Shown: piece by piece, positions 1 through 10,670 of the stretch
Numbering within the stretch: the stretch's first letter is position 1
How the letters are laid out: the number at the start of each line of letters is the position of its first letter
Source: Acytostelium subglobosum LB1
Lineage: Eukaryota; Evosea; Eumycetozoa; Acytosteliales; Acytosteliaceae
Assembly: GCF_000787575.1 (NCBI RefSeq)
Contig: NW_012236526.1
Span: forward strand, 1,178,001 to 1,242,000
Reading direction: 5' to 3'
Length of the DNA: 64,000 nucleotides
Program-made: the position numbers and the translations under genes
Notes under the pieces: model-generated
Database searches by the model: none
Told to the model about the DNA's origin: nothing
The model's input: only the letters and a program-made list of their open reading frames with translations

Positions 1-474
1 CAGGTTGACCTCTCTCGCTGCACTGTTGGTGGAGATGTAACAATGATCACCTTTGACGTTGATACGTACATTGATCTTGTCCTCAATCATGTTCTGGGTA
101 TACATCTTGCAAGCAGTGATACAAGCATTTGTTCCACACCGTCGCATCCTCCTGCCTTTGTCTTTGGCTTGTGCACACACATGAAGAATATCTTGAACGT
201 TGCTGGCTCTTCGATTGGTGCCCCGTCATACTCTTGAGGTTTGAACATGTTTATTGGATCACCTACCTTTGTAAACTTGCCAGACCGATACTGATGGTTG
301 CCATAGTCAAGCACAACCTCTATCCTGGCATTGGCGCCATACTCCTGAGAATGTTACTATCGCGCTGTGCAATCCTTTCAATGTCTGCTCTGGTGTAGTT
401 GCCATTCATCTTGATCAGTGTCACACCTTTCTTCTTCAGTCTGCGGCCAACTTCTGTGATTGATCTACTCATTA
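1..474 (-). pseudogene. Decayed coding remnant, unidentified (possible viral-element relic)
   Basis: Three reading frames of the minus strand carry consecutive stretches that read like one protein: a basic segment around 330-474 (motif MNGNYTRADIERIAQ), a middle segment around 87-300 (motifs YRSGKFTKVGDPINMF and HKPKTKAGGCDG), and a segment reading off the left edge (motif NACITACKMYTQ-like, then INVKGDHCYIS). No frame is open throughout, so it is broken, with about two or three breaks within the window, and it continues past base 1. The Cys-rich spacing is loosely like the N-terminal part of protein-primed viral B-family polymerases, but this is a weak impression and I do not assign a family. 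It lies head-to-head with the Crinkler-type gene starting at 800. Confidence 0.45.
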
Positions 475-799
475 TTATAAAACCATGATCTGGATTGATA
501 ATACTCTTTGAAGGAACCCATCTTATATCTATATTATTAATTATTTTTATTTGATTTATTCCCAAAGGAAGTTCGAGTTTGTAATTTTGTGTGTTACTTA
601 ACTTGTCTTCAACACACAACTCTTTCATTTACTTCTTCACTTCCTATCTGTTTTTACTTATTATCTCACTCAACACACATATCACAACTTATCTCTTCAT
701 TATCACATCATTATTATCTCACAACATCTACACATATACTCACAACCTTGTATTCCAACAACAACTCTTATTACTCATACTCCACACTCTATTCCAATC

Positions 800-2885
800 A
801 TGACCATCTTTGTTTGGATTTACCTCACTGACCCATCGTCGCCAGTATTGTTCAAGGCTGGTGATGATGATTTTGTGTCCGATGTCAAAGACTATGCATT
901 GACCAAGTTCGGTCCCTTGCAAGGGAAACAAGTTGATGCTTTTGATCTTGTTCCCTACTCTACAGATCAAAATGCCTCCCCTGTACTGTCAACTCAGACT
1001 CCTTTGAGTCAACTGGTACCTCTAGGCAAGCAAGGAGCCCTCCAAATCATATTGAAGAGTAAGTACAAACAATATCGACGCAATGTCTTCATTCAATACT
1101 AACATACACACTCAAGCCCCTGCTGCCATTATAGGATCACCTCGTAAGTACAAACACGCAATATCGGACAAGAGAGATGCGCATTAATTCTAACATTCTA
1201 CTTTCCTCAGCCCGTGAGTTCTTTGCGCCCGGAGTCCCAAAACCTCCATACGTATATATCATAGGTAAGCACTTTGGTTATGACAACTAAATATAATAAT
1301 TAACAACTCTTCTGCAGATGGCGAGGCTTCACCAAAATCAACCCTCACATATGATGGAATTCAATTCGCTGACTCTGGCATTGTTAAGAGAGAGAAGACA
1401 ATCAAGAAGGTCATAGAGGTGGTCAAATCAAACAAGGTCACACTCCTAAGAGCTCCTCCATACACTGGCAAGACCTCCCTTGGCCAACTGCTGGAGCAGC
1501 ACCTCAAAGAGATGATTGTGCTCGAAGAGAAGAAACGCCACTATGTCAGAAGAATCTCATGGACTGCACCATCCACATCATTGGAGCAGCTTTGGTGCCT
1601 CTACACAGGCCAGACACTAAATGAATGGTTGATGATATCCAAATTTCGCCCTGTGTATCTTATCATGGACGAAGCACACTCCATCTTCTCGGAAGAGAGC
1701 GAGTGGGGCAAACTAGTATGGCCAAAGATCAAGTCCACAGAGTCAACAAATCTTCACATCATACTGTTGGCAGGCTATGGAGAAACATCGGTCAGCTCCA
1801 TCATCAGCACACCATTGGATCTAAAGAGCTCTCCTCTTGCTTCTCTGGACATCAACTCCCTTCTCCTTACACATGCCGAGTTCAACGAGATGATCAACAA
1901 CAACTTTGACAAGATCTATGGTGCACCCATTCCAACAACCGCAGCAGAGTGGATCTATTCAAACACAAATGGACATGTTGGGCTGGCCAGAAGAATAGTG
2001 GACGATCTCAAAGGCAAGTTCGGAGAGAAGCTTCGCCTACTCGCAACTGGAAAGCTCGAACTACAACAAGGCGATCCAACTCTCGAAGAGTCTATCATGA
2101 AGCATCTGTTGTCAAAGGACCTTTCAGACACGATCAGTGACTCGAGAGCAGCACCCCTTGTCAGGAAGATGTCTGATGATCAGTTAACCATCTTGGACTC
2201 TGTTGTCAACGGAGCCTATGTCCCCTCCGATGCTGATACCGTACCCTTGTTCACTCTCATCAAGCATGGATACCTCACACGTCAAGGCAGTAATGTGATA
2301 TTCCCCTCCCCACTCTACTACCGGTGCTACTTTTCTCAGCGATTCAAGGCTCCAACCTTCAGTGACATCATCGTTAAAACGAGCCAGTTCGATTTTTTCG
2401 TTGAAACATGCCTCAAGTTATTCAGGCCCCAACAAGTGTCAACTCGATTCTCCAGACATGTCAAGCTTGGCAATCAAACTACACAACCTTTGGAGGTTGT
2501 CTGGCAGATGGAGTTCTACTACGCATCATCTCTCATTATTGGTCCAACTGAAGTTGCCCCTAGCGTTGGCAGAGCTTTTGGATCAAGTGGATTCTTGGAC
2601 TTCTACATTGACACCATTTACAAATGGGGGTTCGAATTGGTCAGCGAAGGTTCCGACATTGATGAACACATCAGGAGGTTCGATCCCTCATCGGGCAGAT
2701 ATCGCAGCCTTTTGTCGATGATCAACAGATGGGCAGTTATCGACTTTAGAAGTGCCAAGACATATGAGAACAAATCTCTTACGGTCAACGATAGCAACCT
2801 TTGGGTTATACTCTACTCTGAAGATTTCAAGACGTACACTATCCATCGACATGGTCAACCCCCAAAGGTCATCCCCTCTCCCTAG
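800..2885 (+). CDS. Crinkler/RHS-type protein: ubiquitin-like header, P-loop NTPase, REase-like C-terminus
   Basis: Five-part gene model: exons 800-1058, 1135-1143, 1211-1264 and 1318-2885 join in frame to 629 residues (the second exon is only 9 nt). Residues 1-86 look like the ubiquitin-like Crinkler header (MTIFVWIYL at the start, LSQLVPLGKQGALQIIL at the end). A P-loop NTPase follows, with Walker A APPYTGKTSL near residue 155 and Walker B VYLIMDEAH near 225. The last 160 residues resemble the restriction-endonuclease-like domain of Crinkler/RHS proteins (GSSGFLDFYI, then GFELVSEG and WAVIDFRSAK). The family is known as secreted effectors in oomycetes and chytrids and as resident genes in amoebae and trypanosomes; proposed roles include DNA cleavage and conflict between genome and mobile elements. 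The role here is inference. The reading frame looks intact. Family confidence is high, function low. Confidence 0.82.
1135..1143 (+). other. Nine-nucleotide micro-exon of the Crinkler-type gene
   Basis: The bases between an AG at 1133-1134 and a GTAAGT donor at 1144 are GATCACCTC. Included, they keep the frame between the header exon and the NTPase exons (phase 1 to phase 1). Since 9 nt is a multiple of three, skipping it would also be frame-neutral, so it could be optional. Confidence 0.6.
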
Positions 2886-3031
2886 ACAGTCTCCTCTCCA
2901 CAATATCTTTACCATATCTGTTTTTATCTCTATTATTAATCTATTATTATTCTATCTATTGTAGAAAGAATAAAGATAGTATAAATATAAGTTTTGAAGC
3001 AGCATTGAAACTGTATTTAATTGGAAATGAA

Positions 3032-3070
3032 GTCGCGATAGCGACGTAATGTGAGCGAAGCGACAAAGCA
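3032..3070. repeat. GC-rich hairpin and AGCGAAGCGA motif
   Basis: Positions 3032-3045 form a perfect 5-bp stem with a 4-nt loop (GTCGC-GATA-GCGAC), and 3053-3063 reads GAGCGAAGCGA. This is a GC-rich island in an AT-rich spacer, between the Crinkler-type gene and the pseudogene. A related motif on the other strand lies at 28749-28770. Confidence 0.4.
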
Positions 3071-3672
3071 GCAGCGCGCCACGAGCCATCAACACACACG
3101 TCGCCATTACAGCTGTGATGATGGCAATCGTTGCACCATCGATATGTGCACTTCAAATCAAACTTGCGTCCATACCAATGTAGAATGTGATGATAAAAAC
3201 CAGTTCACTTTCGACTACTGTCTCCCAAGCACTGGACTCTGCAAGCACGTAGCCAACGAGACAGCAATCGAGTTGGAGTATAAGAGGAGAACTACTTCCG
3301 ATCCCACCCAAGTGATTGCCAGCGGCCCAGGTCTGCAGAATGGATTCATTAACCAAGTTTGGTTGTGAGAACTATGTTGTAACCATTTCTGGTACTACTG
3401 GAACAGTCATTGTTGCCAACCTGGCCTATTTGTCAAATGGTACCTACCAGTACTCCTTCATTTCTACCCTCGTCCAAGACCTTGTGCTGGAGATCAAGAT
3501 AAATGGAACTAATATCAAGAATTCACCATTTTGATTGACATAGACGGTGCTGACAATATCAAGTCCACTGCCTCAGGTCTTAGTTTGGAGCGTGTCAAAT
3601 TCGGAGAGCCAAGTTCAATATCCAAGCCCGCAACAGAGATGGTGCGATCATGACCACTGGCGGTGATAAATA
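3051..3672 (+). pseudogene. CTDC-repeat / filamin-repeat protein pseudogene
   Basis: The 5' part encodes one Dictyostelium CTDC cysteine-rich repeat (CDDGNRCTIDMC, then CVHTNVECDDKNQFTFDYC). This is followed by a filamin/ABP280-type immunoglobulin repeat: ASGPGLQNGFIN in one frame, then NGTYQYSFIS and IKINGTNIKNSPF in another. A second filamin repeat begins (STASGL) and ends as NIQARNRDGAIMTTGGDK in a third frame just before a stop at about 3670. Two frame changes and no start or signal peptide show a truncated, frameshifted fragment of a host-type extracellular or prestalk matrix protein. Related intact proteins are common in dictyostelids. It sits just downstream of the Crinkler-type gene, in the same accessory segment. 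Confidence 0.75.
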
Positions 3673-3958
3673 AAGTATTACCTCAGTCCTTTTGCGAGTT
3701 GGAAAGATGTATCAAGACATCCTTTATTTAATAAAGTTCCAATCCCTCAATCCATCCATCTATCCATCAATACCAATCAATCAATCAATCAATCTACGAT
3801 CCAATATCCACCTGTTATGTTGTTCAATCAATGATTGGTTGGTTGAACTATACTAGGAGCTGTCTATCTATCTATCTTGGGTGGCTCTATAATCATTCTA
3901 TCGTTTTGCCATTTGTTGGTCGTTAAAAAGGGACCGGTCGGTCTTATCCTTGATGATG

Positions 3959-6541
3959 TTAGTATCCTTCAAAGAGTACAGCACCATTTGAGCATCGATC
4001 CACACGGTCATTATCCTTGATAACGGTCCAGAAGTTGTCCTTGATAGAGTACACTTGATTGCCATGTGCTCGACCTCCAATGAACATTAGTGTAGTCTTG
4101 TTGTTGAATAGGATCATGGTGTACTGATCACCTGTGATGAAACGATATGTTGGTGATTTGTGCAATGACTTGTGCAGCGTTGTGATTGATATCGTGTAGA
4201 AGTAGTTCTCGGCGTCCAGTATGTAGATGAGGTCTTTGCCATCGAAGCAACAGGCCACCAGTTGTTTGGTAGTTTTGGTGTTGATACGACAATCATTCAT
4301 CACCAGAGTTAGCTTGCCAGAGTCAGGCGTCACCGCCCAGATGGCCAGCTCGTCCGACGTCTTGGACGACTCGGCATTGGCACCCACCACATAGATGAGG
4401 CCGTTGTGGAAGAAGGCGTACTGGCCCGACCGGCTGTACTCAAACTCGCAGACCCACTTGAACTCCTTGGTCTCGGTGTTCATGCTGACGACGCGCAACA
4501 ATGTGAAGCCGTCGTACTGTCCGCCCACCAGGTATATCGTCTTTCGGTTGTCGTAGCAGGCGGCGATCGCTTCGCCACCCTTGCCACCGTAGATCTTGCC
4601 CGTGCAATCGAGCTCTATTCTCTTGCCCTTGTAGTAGCGCGAGTACGTGTCGGATGATGTGCTTCCTCCAAACACATACAGGTAGTTGTGTGTGGAGATG
4701 ACCGAGTGGATAGAGTACTTCCTCAGGGAGATGTTGTCCTTGACGCCAATCTGTGACCACCTCAGCGTCTTGAAGTTGAACAGATAGCCACCCTCCTTGC
4801 CCACGGTGAACACCTTCTCGTAGGTGTACGAACTGCTGGACACACTGCTGGTTGACAGTGAGAGCTCCTTCATGAGCCTGGGGTCGGTAGCGCCACTGCC
4901 AGTGCCCCTTAGCTCGGTCGATGATGACGACTGGCTTGTGCTACTACTCTTTCGTAGGTCTCCTGTGCTGCCAGAGCTCTTCATCTCTGGAGTGTTACGT
5001 GATGATCCTGAACTTTTCAGATCAATTGTCTTCAACTTTTTAGAAGGTGATTCTCTGTCGCTATTTGTTGAGTACTTCTCATCAGAGCTGAATCCTGCAG
5101 GCCTGCTACTACTGCTTGTGTTGTTTGTGCTGCTTGTGCTGCTTGTGTTGTTTGTGCTGTTTGTGCTGCTTGTGCTGCTTGTGCTCGTACCTCCGTTGGT
5201 TGTGCTGCTACCGCTTAGACGCAAATTTATGTTGTTACCATTTGTTCCATTGTCTCCATTCTTGTTGTTGTTGTTTTTGTCGTCGTTGTTGTTGTTGGTG
5301 GTGTTATCTCTGTTTATATCATCCAACATTAGTGTGTCTGTGTTGTTGTTGTTGATGCTATTGCTGCTGGTGATGACGTTGTCGGACTGTGATGGTGATT
5401 TGAGCTCGAGCTCACTTGATGAAAGTGGAGGTGAGAGTGTGAAGAGCCCTTCATCGCTGTTCATTGATGAGTGCATCTGTAATGTACGCTCGATAGTGCT
5501 ACTGCTTGGCTCGCTTGAAACAGTACTATGTTTGTCCGAGGCAACTATTGGTTCAAATACTTCGATACTATTGCCACTGTTGCCATTGCCACTTCCATTG
5601 CCACCTGCGCCGTCACTACCATTCAGATTGCCATTCGTGCTGCTGTTGCTTGCGACAATGGGGTTGGCGTTGATGTTGGCATTGTCATTATGCTCAACCA
5701 AACATAATGGTTGGATTGTACCAAGGAGCGTCTTGAGGTATACTAGCTTCTGGATATCCGTGCCGATGGTGTAGCTTGGAGGACCGTTGTTGCTGTCCGT
5801 GATGGACATGTTCTTGTGAAGGTCCTGTATCATCTTGAGTGACTTGTGCTTGTCTTTCTTGGCGTTAGTGATCAGCACCTCGTTGTTCTCGCCCATGAAC
5901 TCAAACATTGAGTCGGAGCGACGAATCGACTCGAGCATTCGGTCGATGTTGATTTCAAAGTCACCAGCGTCATTCTCGAGCTCGTCACTCTGGTCGAGTT
6001 CGCCAAACTTGCGCTTCAAGGTGGGGTCGTCACTGCCACCAGCACTTCCACTGCCACTGCTGCCATTGTTATTGCTACCGCCGCCAGCAGTGTGGCTGTC
6101 CATCGTGAGGATCATCGTGTTGATGTCACGCGTCTCCTTAAGCATAGACACAATGGCATTCTTTGTGGCCGTCTTGCTGTTGGCCAGTTGGCTGCGCACA
6201 TCCAGTGTGAGCGCTTCGATCACCGCCTGCAGCTCGCCAAACAGCTGACACAGATGCATCTCAATGAGGTCGTACTGATCGATGGCGTATTGGAATCGTT
6301 TGATCTTTGTCCAGAGGTCTGTCAGACGACTGGTGAACATGCCCTTGTAGCTCTCTGTCGACAACAAAGTATCTACATCCTCTATATTATGTAATTTATG
6401 AGTGGATATCATGCATTTGGGACAAACCATCTGTTTGCAATCTGTACAAATGAACTCTAATATCCTATCATGTTCATTGCATAACATATCTGTAGTACTA
6501 TTATCTGCTGTCTGTTGTTGTTGTTGTTGTTGTTGACTCAT
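3959..6541 (-). CDS. B-box zinc finger protein with kelch-like C-terminal repeats
   Basis: Single-exon gene, 860 residues, starting with a poly-Gln tract. Residues about 18-55 are a B-box (CNEHDRILEFICTDC, then CPKCMISTHKLHN) with the expected Cys/His ligands. Residues 60-130 look alpha-helical or coiled-coil. Residues 150-590 are low-complexity Ser/Thr/Asn/Gly, common in dictyostelid proteins. The last 270 residues contain kelch-like blades with the GG signature (YVFGGSTSS, IYLVGGQYDG, IYVVGANAES, LMFIGGRAHG) and probably form a beta-propeller. There is no RING finger, so this is not a full TRIM protein. Dictyostelids have an expanded family of B-box/kelch proteins, mostly uncharacterised; a cytoplasmic scaffold or ubiquitin-pathway adaptor role is inference. 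Confidence 0.85.
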   Translation of the reverse strand: MSQQQQQQQQTADNSTTDMLCNEHDRILEFICTDCKQMVCPKCMISTHKLHNIEDVDTLLSTESYKGMFTSRLTDLWTKIKRFQYAIDQYDLIEMHLCQLFGELQAVIEALTLDVRSQLANSKTATKNAIVSMLKETRDINTMILTMDSHTAGGGSNNNGSSGSGSAGGSDDPTLKRKFGELDQSDELENDAGDFEINIDRMLESIRRSDSMFEFMGENNEVLITNAKKDKHKSLKMIQDLHKNMSITDSNNGPPSYTIGTDIQKLVYLKTLLGTIQPLCLVEHNDNANINANPIVASNSSTNGNLNGSDGAGGNGSGNGNSGNSIEVFEPIVASDKHSTVSSEPSSSTIERTLQMHSSMNSDEGLFTLSPPLSSSELELKSPSQSDNVITSSNSINNNNTDTLMLDDINRDNTTNNNNDDKNNNNKNGDNGTNGNNINLRLSGSSTTNGGTSTSSTSSTNSTNNTSSTSSTNNTSSSSRPAGFSSDEKYSTNSDRESPSKKLKTIDLKSSGSSRNTPEMKSSGSTGDLRKSSSTSQSSSSTELRGTGSGATDPRLMKELSLSTSSVSSSSYTYEKVFTVGKEGGYLFNFKTLRWSQIGVKDNISLRKYSIHSVISTHNYLYVFGGSTSSDTYSRYYKGKRIELDCTGKIYGGKGGEAIAACYDNRKTIYLVGGQYDGFTLLRVVSMNTETKEFKWVCEFEYSRSGQYAFFHNGLIYVVGANAESSKTSDELAIWAVTPDSGKLTLVMNDCRINTKTTKQLVACCFDGKDLIYILDAENYFYTISITTLHKSLHKSPTYRFITGDQYTMILFNNKTTLMFIGGRAHGNQVYSIKDNFWTVIKDNDRVDRCSNGAVLFEGY

Positions 6542-6761
6542 CCTACATAATCTAATCTAATATTGATATTAAAGAATAATAATAAGTAATACGAATATAA
6601 GTATATAAGTATTTTGTGTATCTGTATCTCTTTGTTGTTGGATTGATGATCAATGTAGAATGAACGCGCACACCACACTCACCACAACAACCACACTTTC
6701 GTTTTTGTAAACACCACCCATAATTCACGAATTTATTACATTACGGTGATGATGGGCGAAT

Positions 6762-9700
6762 TCAAGCAGGCCCAAGACCAGACCCAGAAGGATCAGGTTT
6801 GGTCGACACTTCCACTCCGACCAACAACTCGTTGGCCTTGCGTTGTAACTCTTCCGACTGCTTCTCGAGTAATACTCTCGCCGACTCTATGATCCTCTCA
6901 ACAATCCTGGACATGTTGTTAAGTTGCTTGACATGCATCATGATCTGAGTCTTCTCGGCGGTGGCGATCGACTTGACTGTGGTGAAGCCAGCGTTGAATA
7001 GGGCGCGAGCACGTGCCTGTCCCACACCCTTGATCTGGACCAGCGGGATAATATCGGGCTTGACGCCAGAGTCTAGTCGATGGATGTAGGAGTTGATCAA
7101 CACCTCGAGACTGGACCATTGGCATTTGTTGCAGAATGATACGACCATCCATGCGAAGCATCCAGATGTCTTGAGCAGGTTCTGCAGGGTGCCCTTGCCA
7201 ATGTTGTAGTTAGTGGCCACCATGCCCAGCGGCATCTCCTTGATCAAATCGCTCATGGCCAGCGACCAATAGAATCGCAAGTATTTGTTGAGCACTGATT
7301 CCTCCGGTGCTGCTGAAAAAGAGTTGTTGTACAACCTCTCCTGTATGAACTCTGGATCAACTCCAATGTTATTGGCAATTGATCTGTCCACCTGATCCAG
7401 AGAGTTATATAGATTCTTGAATCGTTCCCAATATAACATTTCATTGTATAACTTTGGTAATCCAAACATTGGTGTTGTGATGTAGCTACACATGTTGGCG
7501 AGTTAGTGAGTGGGTTGGGGGAGGCCATTGGATCGATGGGCGAAGCATAACATACCAGAGATGAAGGTCACCCCACAGGACGACACCATTCCTTTGGGTC
7601 TTCTCGAGGTCTTTCTTCACAATGATTGCTTCCTCCGTGGACAATGATGATCTGAATGTCGCGTCTCCAAGTCCAGTTGATTCCCATACCATATCGATTG
7701 GTATCTCCTCTTCTTTGACTTCAATAACTTTGTCCTTGCAGTCGTCTACATCATTGGACTCCTTCTTCTCTTGTATGAATGATTCTTTCCTCAGCTTGAC
7801 CAATGCCTTCCTGAGCTCACTATAAATATAATCAATTGGTGACTTTGAATTGAGTTTGTTTGTCAATGCTGGCAAACATGTGAAGTAAAATGTACATGTA
7901 ATAAATTCGTATATCTCTTTGATCTGTTTGATTATGACGAGGGTGTAAGTTGACGTCCATCCATACATGTGGTCCACAACCACACACATACCGTTGTGGC
8001 TATCTTGGCAGCAACACAGTCCAATACAACTTTGAGAAAGTATTTGTCGTTCTTGGCATCGGCCAGACCTGATACTACAGGGTCGAGATCGGATGACATG
8101 ATCTTCTTGGACGTGGTGTAGTCGGTATTGTTGAGACAGTAGAGATAGGACTCACCAGTGTCATCTATTCCAGCACGTCCGGCTCTGCCTGCCATCTGTT
8201 TGTACAGTCTGGTGGTGATGGCACTGATCCCCATCTTTGGCGAACGAATGATTACGCGTTTGGCGGGAAGGTTCACACCGGCACTCAGTGTCGAAGTGGC
8301 ACAGAGCACGTTGATGGTCCTCTCCCTGAATGCCTGTTCAATGATCTCACGTTCATCAATTGTCAATGTCGAATTGTGGAACGCAACTCCATGTTTGATC
8401 GTTGACTCTAATATCTTGTCCATGTGTCCAAGTGCTTGTAAACTACGTATTACTCCTCCCTTCTCCTCTTCCTGTGCGTGGGTGGGAGTTAGTTAGTGAT
8501 TGAGTGATAATGGAGTGGGAGTCGCCCACTAAACATACCTTGTGATTGGCAAAGCATGCCAGCTGGCTGGATATGAACTGGGCTACGTCTTGGGTCAACT
8601 TGATTGATGAACAAAAGATGAGAGCTGAGTGATCTGGAATCACTTCTTTGACCAGGGACACGAGATACCCATCAGTCTTGCCCAGCTTCTCATAGTCAAA
8701 CATGATAGTCGGTTGTTTCTTTGAGTTGGGAGGTGATGGAGGCTTCTCAGCCACTATCACTTTGGGCGTATCGAGCAATCTTGTAGTGGTTTGATCGACC
8801 ACCTTGCCCTTGCGCTCATAGATGTCCTTGTTGTACGTGAGAAACTCCTTGAGCTCCACAGGTCGGAAGCTGTCCTCGAATAGACCGCCTCTGAACCACT
8901 GCTGCATGAGTACAAGGTTTGGGATGGTGGCCGACATGCCCACGACCTGCACCTTGCCCTTGGAAACGAACAAAAGCTTGGAGATCAGCAGTTCAAGCAG
9001 GACACCACGCTCGCCATCGCCCACCATGTGAAGCTCGTCCACTACAACTGTGCCTAGTTCGTCCAATCGCTTGTCCTCTATCAATTGATTGATAATCATG
9101 TTGGCCTTCTCGATGGTGCACACAATGATTCCTTTGCCAGGGGGCACGGGCACCAGACCCTGCACGCCGTAGTATGCCTCGACCGTGAATCCCAAAGCCT
9201 TTCCAAACTCGACAAGGGCATCGGCCTTCTCCATAACGATACTGACGAATGGAAAGATGAACAGCGTCTTCTTCTTCTCCTTGTGAACACTCTTGATGAG
9301 TATGATCTCGGCCACCAAGGTCTTGCCACCCGATGTCGGCAACGAGTAGATGAGGTTGGAGCCTTGTAGCAGACTGGGGTGGGTGAGACATTGCTTCTGC
9401 CAGTTGTATAGAGAGTTGATCTTTCGCTTGCGATAGACCTCTGCCACTGCGGTTGGTAGTCCAAACTGTCGGCAAATGTCCTGGATGTCGTTGGACTTGA
9501 TCTCCATCGCCTTTGGCACCGATGGCGGTGTCATCTGTGACTGAGACTGCGCTCTGATGTTCTCAAGTATCTCTGAAAAGTCTGGAGTGAAGGTCTGATT
9601 GCTCAGAGGTGTGAACTCGCTGAATTGACTGGCTGGAAAGTAGNGTCCTCATCGACATCCTCCACAACCTTTACCGGAAGTGGGGCTGATGTTAACTTTG

Positions 9701-10503
9701 GTATTTTGTTGGTACTAATGCTTGGTAAACTTGTCCTGTTGTTCGGTGTTTGTNAAAATGGATAATGTTGGTGTTGTTGAAGGAGGAGGAGGCGTTGTGA
9801 TTACTGTTGATGTTGTCGTTGTGGTTGGCTTGGGGAGGAGTGATGTTGTTGAGAACTCTTGCTTGAGTGTCTTTGGCGGCGCTGGAGTCTGCCAGTTTGT
9901 TGTTGTTGATGTTGGCGGCGGAGGTTGCGGTGGTCCTTTTGGAGGTGATGGTTGCTTAACAGACATCTCTGGTTTGATCGATATGCTGACAATTGGTTGT
10001 TGATGATGAGTACTGGGAGGTATCTGAGGCACTGGCTTATGGTATGAAGTAGTGATCGATGAATGACTCCCAATCTTTGACATTGATGTTGTATTGTTGG
10101 TGAAACTAGAGCCCTTGAACATACTACTACTAGTAATACCCTTTTGTGGCCTTAATCCAATATTCGATTGATGAGGTATCAGGTACTTGCTACTAATCAT
10201 TCCTCCATGTTGTTGTTTGTGAGTTGATGTGATCGATGATGAAGATGTTGAAGATGATGACTTTGATTGGTGAGGTTGATAGACACTACTACTGTTTGTC
10301 GTCGATGCACCTATCATTGGTAATGGTTTGGCAGATGTTGTGATTGGTACATGTTGTTGTGGCTGGAATGTAAGTCGCGAAGATGAAGGTGATAGTAAAC
10401 TATTGATCTTAAGTGTCTTTGTTACTGATGATTGATTGTCACCACCAATCTTATCATTCGTAAATGGCAATGATCTCTTCATTGTCAACATGTTCAACAA
10501 CAA
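6762..10503 (-). CDS. helq: HELQ/POLQ-like superfamily 2 DNA helicase
   Basis: Four exons on the minus strand (10503-8539, 8471-7992, 7923-7556, 7485-6762), about 1,180 residues. After a low-complexity N-terminus of about 330 residues come the helicase motifs: Walker A PTSGGKT, motif II DELH, motif III SATIPN, motif [12 protein letters not shown], then a winged-helix/ratchet region and a C-terminal helix-hairpin-helix ([17 protein letters not shown]). This is the layout of HELQ, a 3'-5' helicase in replication-coupled and interstrand-crosslink repair; there is no polymerase domain, so it is not POLQ. The three downstream junctions keep frame exactly. In exon 1 the frame slips at two ambiguous bases (n at 9644 and 9754); the segment between them is open in a third frame, so the slips look like base-call problems, not decay. 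ALG3 lies 167 bp upstream in the same orientation. Confidence 0.88.
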
Positions 10504-10670
10504 CTAATAGTATGAATGCACCTACTTCATGTCCTGCCCCTGTCTTGTCATCCACCTTGTCATCTGACTTGGTTGAATGAACCACAAACTCAAAGTGTTG
10601 GAAACTTCAAAAGGTGTAATTCTTGGAAACAACACACTTCAAGATTTGAGTCCAACTTGTTTCGTTTACT

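Noticed and set aside
3720-3800. (ATCC/AATC)n tract as a CRISPR-like or regulatory array
   Set aside because: Simple sequence repeat common in these spacers; no spacer/repeat alternation.
4824-5774. Long plus-strand frame antisense to the B-box/kelch gene, very Leu-rich
   Set aside because: It is the mirror of Ser/Asn/Thr-rich low-complexity codons of the real gene; long poly-Leu runs without other features.
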